Under the pieces are notes generated by a model that was given only the letters and a program-made list of their open reading frames with translations, ran no database searches and was not told where the DNA came from. 8,292 nt of DNA from Lachnospiraceae bacterium (GTDB taxonomy: Bacteria > Bacillota_A > Clostridia > Lachnospirales > Lachnospiraceae), in the NCBI GenBank assembly GCA_009774655.1, contig VSOD01000183.1, positions 1 through 8,292 of the forward strand, given 5' to 3'. The translations under genes and the position numbers were made by a program. Positions 6,123 through 8,292 of the stretch are shown piece after piece; the stretch's first letter is position 1; each line of letters opens with the position of its first letter.

Positions 6123-6136
6123 GAAAAATATTTTTC
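6123..6136. repeat. Perfect 14-base palindrome GAAAAATATTTTTC upstream of the importer promoter
   Basis: The symmetry continues outward over TT/AA with one mismatched pair (6120-6139). The centre is 24 bases upstream of the importer -35 box at 6154. It is followed by a second AT palindrome, AAAATATTTT (6141-6150). It may be a protein-binding site, or an A-tract UP element that bends DNA and raises promoter strength; sequence alone does not decide. Confidence 0.4.
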
Positions 6137-6153
6137 AAATAAAATATTTTTGG

Positions 6154-6182
6154 TTGACATTATGTAAAAATGCTGATATGCT
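6154..6182 (+). promoter_or_regulatory. Probable main promoter of the importer unit (P1)
   Basis: TTGACA (6154-6159), a 17-base spacer and TATGCT (6177-6182) with an extended -10 TGA (6174-6176) directly before it. The -35 is perfect and the extended -10 compensates for the 4-of-6 -10 box. The predicted start near 6189 gives a leader of about 120 bases. Confidence 0.65.
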
Positions 6183-6200
6183 ATAGTTGCAAAATAAAAC

Positions 6201-6229
6201 TTGGATTTTTACAAATGCACAATTATAAT
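6201..6229 (+). promoter_or_regulatory. Possible second promoter of the importer unit (P2)
   Basis: A perfect TATAAT (6224-6229) lies 17 bases after TTGGAT (6201-6206), a poor -35. The heptamer TGCACAA (6216-6222) ends two bases before the -10 box, mirroring its position in the leftward consensus promoter. That shared placement is the main reason to list it. Confidence 0.4.
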
Positions 6230-6309
6230 TCCGCTGTAGTCGTGAGAGAGGATAGTAAATGTAAAAATGTAAAAAGACAAGATCAAGATGATGAGAAAGG
6301 AGAAAAACA

Positions 6310-7236
6310 ATGAGCACAAGCACTAAAAAGAAAGACGCGGGATTACACAATTCGCTGGTCTATATCGTTCAGCACTGGCAGTTGTATGTGTTCTTCCTGC
6401 TGCCGGCCCTGGCGCTGACGATCATCTTCCGGTATATTCCCATGGGCGGTATCCTGATCGCTTTCGAGAAGTATAATCCCATCCGGGGTATCCTTGGGAG
6501 TGAGTGGGTAGGATTCAAACATTTCTCGCGCTTTCTGTCCTCCCCGGATTTCCTGAGTTATCTGGGCAACACATTGAAATTGAGCGTATTCGGTATGCTG
6601 TGGGGGTTTCCGGTTCCGATTCTGCTGGCATTCCTGCTGAACCGGATCGAGAGCAAGGGCATTAAGAAGAAAATACAGCTTTGCCTCTACATGCCGAACT
6701 TTATTTCAGTCATCGTACTCTGCGGTATCGTCCGTATTTTCCTGTCGGTTACGGGACCTGTAAACCTGCTCCTCGGCACGCAGATAAACTTTATGACCAT
6801 GCCGGAGGCGTTCCGTACGATCTACATAGCCAGCGGCATCTGGCAGGGTGCAGGATGGGGATCCATCATTTACACTGCGGCGTTGTCCAACGCAAGCACG
6901 GAGCTGAAGGAAGCGGCGGTCATCGACGGAGCGAATATCTTCCAGCAGATCAAGGCGGTTGAGTGGCCGGCGATCAAAGCGACCGTGATCATTCAGTTCA
7001 TCATGCAGGCAGGTAATATCATGAGCATCGGATTTGAGAAAGCTTACGCCCTGCAGACTGATCTGAATATGGCATCTTCGGAGATCATAGCGACCTATGT
7101 ATATAAGAAAGGTCTTTTAGACGGCGATTACAGTTTCTCGACGGCGGTAGGTTTGTTCAATACGGTGATCAATGTGATTCTTCTGGTTGCGGTCAACAAG
7201 ATCGTTGCGAAGATGAACGATGGTCAGGGACTGTAA
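6310..7236 (+). CDS. lplB: LplB-like CUT1-family sugar ABC transporter permease
   Basis: A 308-residue inner-membrane permease, one half of the channel of a CUT1 carbohydrate importer. After a basic N-terminus, about six membrane segments are visible: roughly 24-44, 91-113, 125-145, 170-190, 222-242 and 278-298. The EAA loop that docks the ATPase is at 201-220 (EAAVIDGANI then FQQIKAVEWP). The YIPMGGILIAFEKYNP block (42-57) is characteristic of the LplB family, which in Firmicutes imports oligosaccharides or glycan fragments. The ATG at 6310 has AAAGGAG 7 bases upstream. It is the first gene of the importer unit and is followed after 14 bases by the partner permease. The substrate is not evident from the permease. 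LplB is a family name here, not proof of lipoprotein transport. Confidence 0.93.
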   Translation: MSTSTKKKDAGLHNSLVYIVQHWQLYVFFLLPALALTIIFRYIPMGGILIAFEKYNPIRGILGSEWVGFKHFSRFLSSPDFLSYLGNTLKLSVFGMLWGFPVPILLAFLLNRIESKGIKKKIQLCLYMPNFISVIVLCGIVRIFLSVTGPVNLLLGTQINFMTMPEAFRTIYIASGIWQGAGWGSIIYTAALSNASTELKEAAVIDGANIFQQIKAVEWPAIKATVIIQFIMQAGNIMSIGFEKAYALQTDLNMASSEIIATYVYKKGLLDGDYSFSTAVGLFNTVINVILLVAVNKIVAKMNDGQGL

Positions 7237-7250
7237 AGGAGGAGAGCAAG

Positions 7251-8150
7251 ATGAAAAAGAAAAGTAGATTTGCCAGATATTCCTTCCAGGACAAGGCGCT
7301 TTTGATGGTTGGTTATATTCTGCTGGGACTGTTTGTTGTCGCAATCGTGATTCCGATGGTCTATATTATCGTAGCATCCTTTATCGACCCTGTTACGCTG
7401 CAGAATAAAGGAATTACGTTTGATTTCAGTAAATGGACGCTGACGGCATACGAACGTGTCCTTTCCAACGCGCAGATCTGGATCGGTTTCAAGAATGCAG
7501 TGATCTATTCCGTTGTATTTACATTCGTCTCCGTCCTGATCACCATGCTGGCGGCTTATCCGATGTCCAGAGCGGATTTCAGGGGAAGGAAGTTCTTCAA
7601 CGTTATCTTCGTGATCACGATGTTCTTCGGCGGCGGACTGATCCCGACATATTTGCTGATCAGTAACCTGAAACTGTTGAACAGCATGTGGGCGATCATC
7701 CTGCCGGGCGCTTTCAGTGTCTGGAATATGATCATAGCCCGAACCTATTATCAGGGCATTCCGGGTGAACTGAGAGAAGCGGCTGACGTGGACGGCGCGA
7801 ACGAAATGGTATTCTTCTTCAGGATTCTCCTGCCGGTATGTACGCCGATCATCGCGACCTTGTCTTTGTGGCAGTTCGTGGGAATGTGGAACAGCTACTT
7901 TGATGCCATGATCTACCTGAACGATTCGGCGAAACAGCCTCTGCAGCTTGTGCTCCGTTCCATCCTGATCCAGAACCAGCCGGAATCCGGAATGATCTCG
8001 GATATGCAGAGTACGGCGGAACGTGCGCAGCTGGCGGAACTTTTGAAGTATGCGACGATCATTATTTCCAGCCTTCCGCTGCTCGTTATGTATCCGTTCT
8101 TCCAGAAATATTTTGACAGCGGCGTTATGGCAGGTTCCGTAAAAGGTTAA
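7251..8150 (+). CDS. ytcP: YtcP-like CUT1-family sugar ABC transporter permease
   Basis: A 299-residue second permease that would pair with the upstream LplB-like protein. Six hydrophobic segments are visible: about 17-43, 82-104, 116-138, 146-165, 196-218 and 265-284. The EAA loop is at 176-195 (EAADVDGANEMVFFFRILLP). The FFGGGLIPTYLL block (125-136) and the C-terminal YFDSGVMAGSVKG (287-299) are hallmarks of YtcP-type permeases. The ribosome binding site AAAGGAGG overlaps the stop codon of the first permease gene, so the two genes are tightly linked. A 74-base gap follows before the next gene; it starts with a weak GCCG/CGGC hairpin (8151-8166), which could protect or attenuate the mRNA but is too weak to call a terminator. 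No ATPase gene is visible in the window. Confidence 0.93.
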   Translation: MKKKSRFARYSFQDKALLMVGYILLGLFVVAIVIPMVYIIVASFIDPVTLQNKGITFDFSKWTLTAYERVLSNAQIWIGFKNAVIYSVVFTFVSVLITMLAAYPMSRADFRGRKFFNVIFVITMFFGGGLIPTYLLISNLKLLNSMWAIILPGAFSVWNMIIARTYYQGIPGELREAADVDGANEMVFFFRILLPVCTPIIATLSLWQFVGMWNSYFDAMIYLNDSAKQPLQLVLRSILIQNQPESGMISDMQSTAERAQLAELLKYATIIISSLPLLVMYPFFQKYFDSGVMAGSVKG

Positions 8151-8224
8151 GCCGCCAGGAAACGGCAGTATATCGTATTACAGAAAAATATTAATAAATA
8201 TCAATAAAGAAAAGGAGAGGAAGT

Positions 8225-8292
8225 ATGAAAAACAAGTTAGTAAAACGCGTAATTGCCGCGGCTCTGGCAGCAGGCATGGTATTTTCCCTTAC
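8225..8292 (+). CDS. Start of a secreted protein, probably the importer's solute-binding lipoprotein (3' end outside window)
   Basis: Twenty-two codons are visible after a strong ribosome binding site (AAAGGAGAGG, 4 bases before ATG). The translation begins MKNKLVKRVIAAALAAGMVF: a short basic region followed by a hydrophobic Ala-rich core, the start of a signal peptide. In LplB/YtcP operons the next gene is nearly always the extracellular solute-binding lipoprotein, so that is the best call. The lipobox cysteine and the mature protein lie outside the window, so neither family nor ligand can be confirmed. Confidence 0.75.
   Translation, partial: MKNKLVKRVIAAALAAGMVFSL

Larger units (their letters stand above)
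5933..6309. other. AT-rich divergent control region of the regulator and importer units
   Basis: These 377 bases contain no gene. They carry the promoters and repeats listed separately, plus repeated octamers: TGTAAAA(A/T) at 5967, 6030, 6163, 6260 and 6268, its complement at 6206-6213, and CGTAAAAT at 6108. The 12-mer GTAAAATATATT occurs at 5968-5979 and 6109-6120. The leader of the importer unit ends in a tandem pair of the octamer (6260-6275) and a good ribosome binding site AAAGGAG (6296-6302), 7 bases before the permease ATG. Confidence 0.7.

Noticed and set aside
5933..6309. Riboswitch or CRISPR-like array in the divergent region
   Set aside because: The short repeats are irregularly spaced, on both strands, and too short for a CRISPR array; no known riboswitch core was recognised.

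Overview
The window looks like chromosomal DNA of a gut-type Clostridia, most likely a Lachnospiraceae member. This is inferred from the gene families, the strong AAGGAGG-type ribosome binding sites and the contrast between GC-richer genes and AT-rich control regions. No rRNA or other taxonomic marker is present. It holds eight genes (the first and last cut by the window edges) and no transposase, CRISPR array, tRNA or rRNA.

Left part (1-3150). The 3' part of a YfbK-type von Willebrand factor A gene runs rightward and converges on a leftward Hsp20 small heat shock gene; a bidirectional terminator lies between them. The Hsp20 leader (about 1851-1974) can fold into several hairpins. The last, an A/U-rich one, has the Shine-Dalgarno in its loop and the start codon in its stem, so it may be an RNA thermometer. 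Next comes a rightward ROK-family fructokinase gene ending in a large composite terminator hairpin.

Right part (3328-8292). Two divergent transcription units share a 377-base AT-rich control region. Leftward: a LacI-family regulator, a DUF624 (YesL-like) membrane protein, and a small membrane-tethered protein resembling a shortened solute-binding protein; the last two genes overlap by ATGA. Rightward: two CUT1 permeases (LplB-like and YtcP-like) and the first codons of a secreted protein, probably the solute-binding lipoprotein. No ATPase gene is present, as is usual for LplB/YtcP systems, which borrow a shared MsmX-type ATPase.

The control region carries a consensus promoter for the regulator unit (TTGACA-17-TATAAT), two candidate promoters for the transporter unit, three copies of the heptamer TGCACAA (two forming a perfect 11-base inverted repeat), a 14-base perfect palindrome and about seven copies of TGTAAAA-like octamers. 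The arrangement suggests a locally regulated carbohydrate importer whose control unit also makes two membrane accessory proteins of unknown function. The transported sugar cannot be read from this window.
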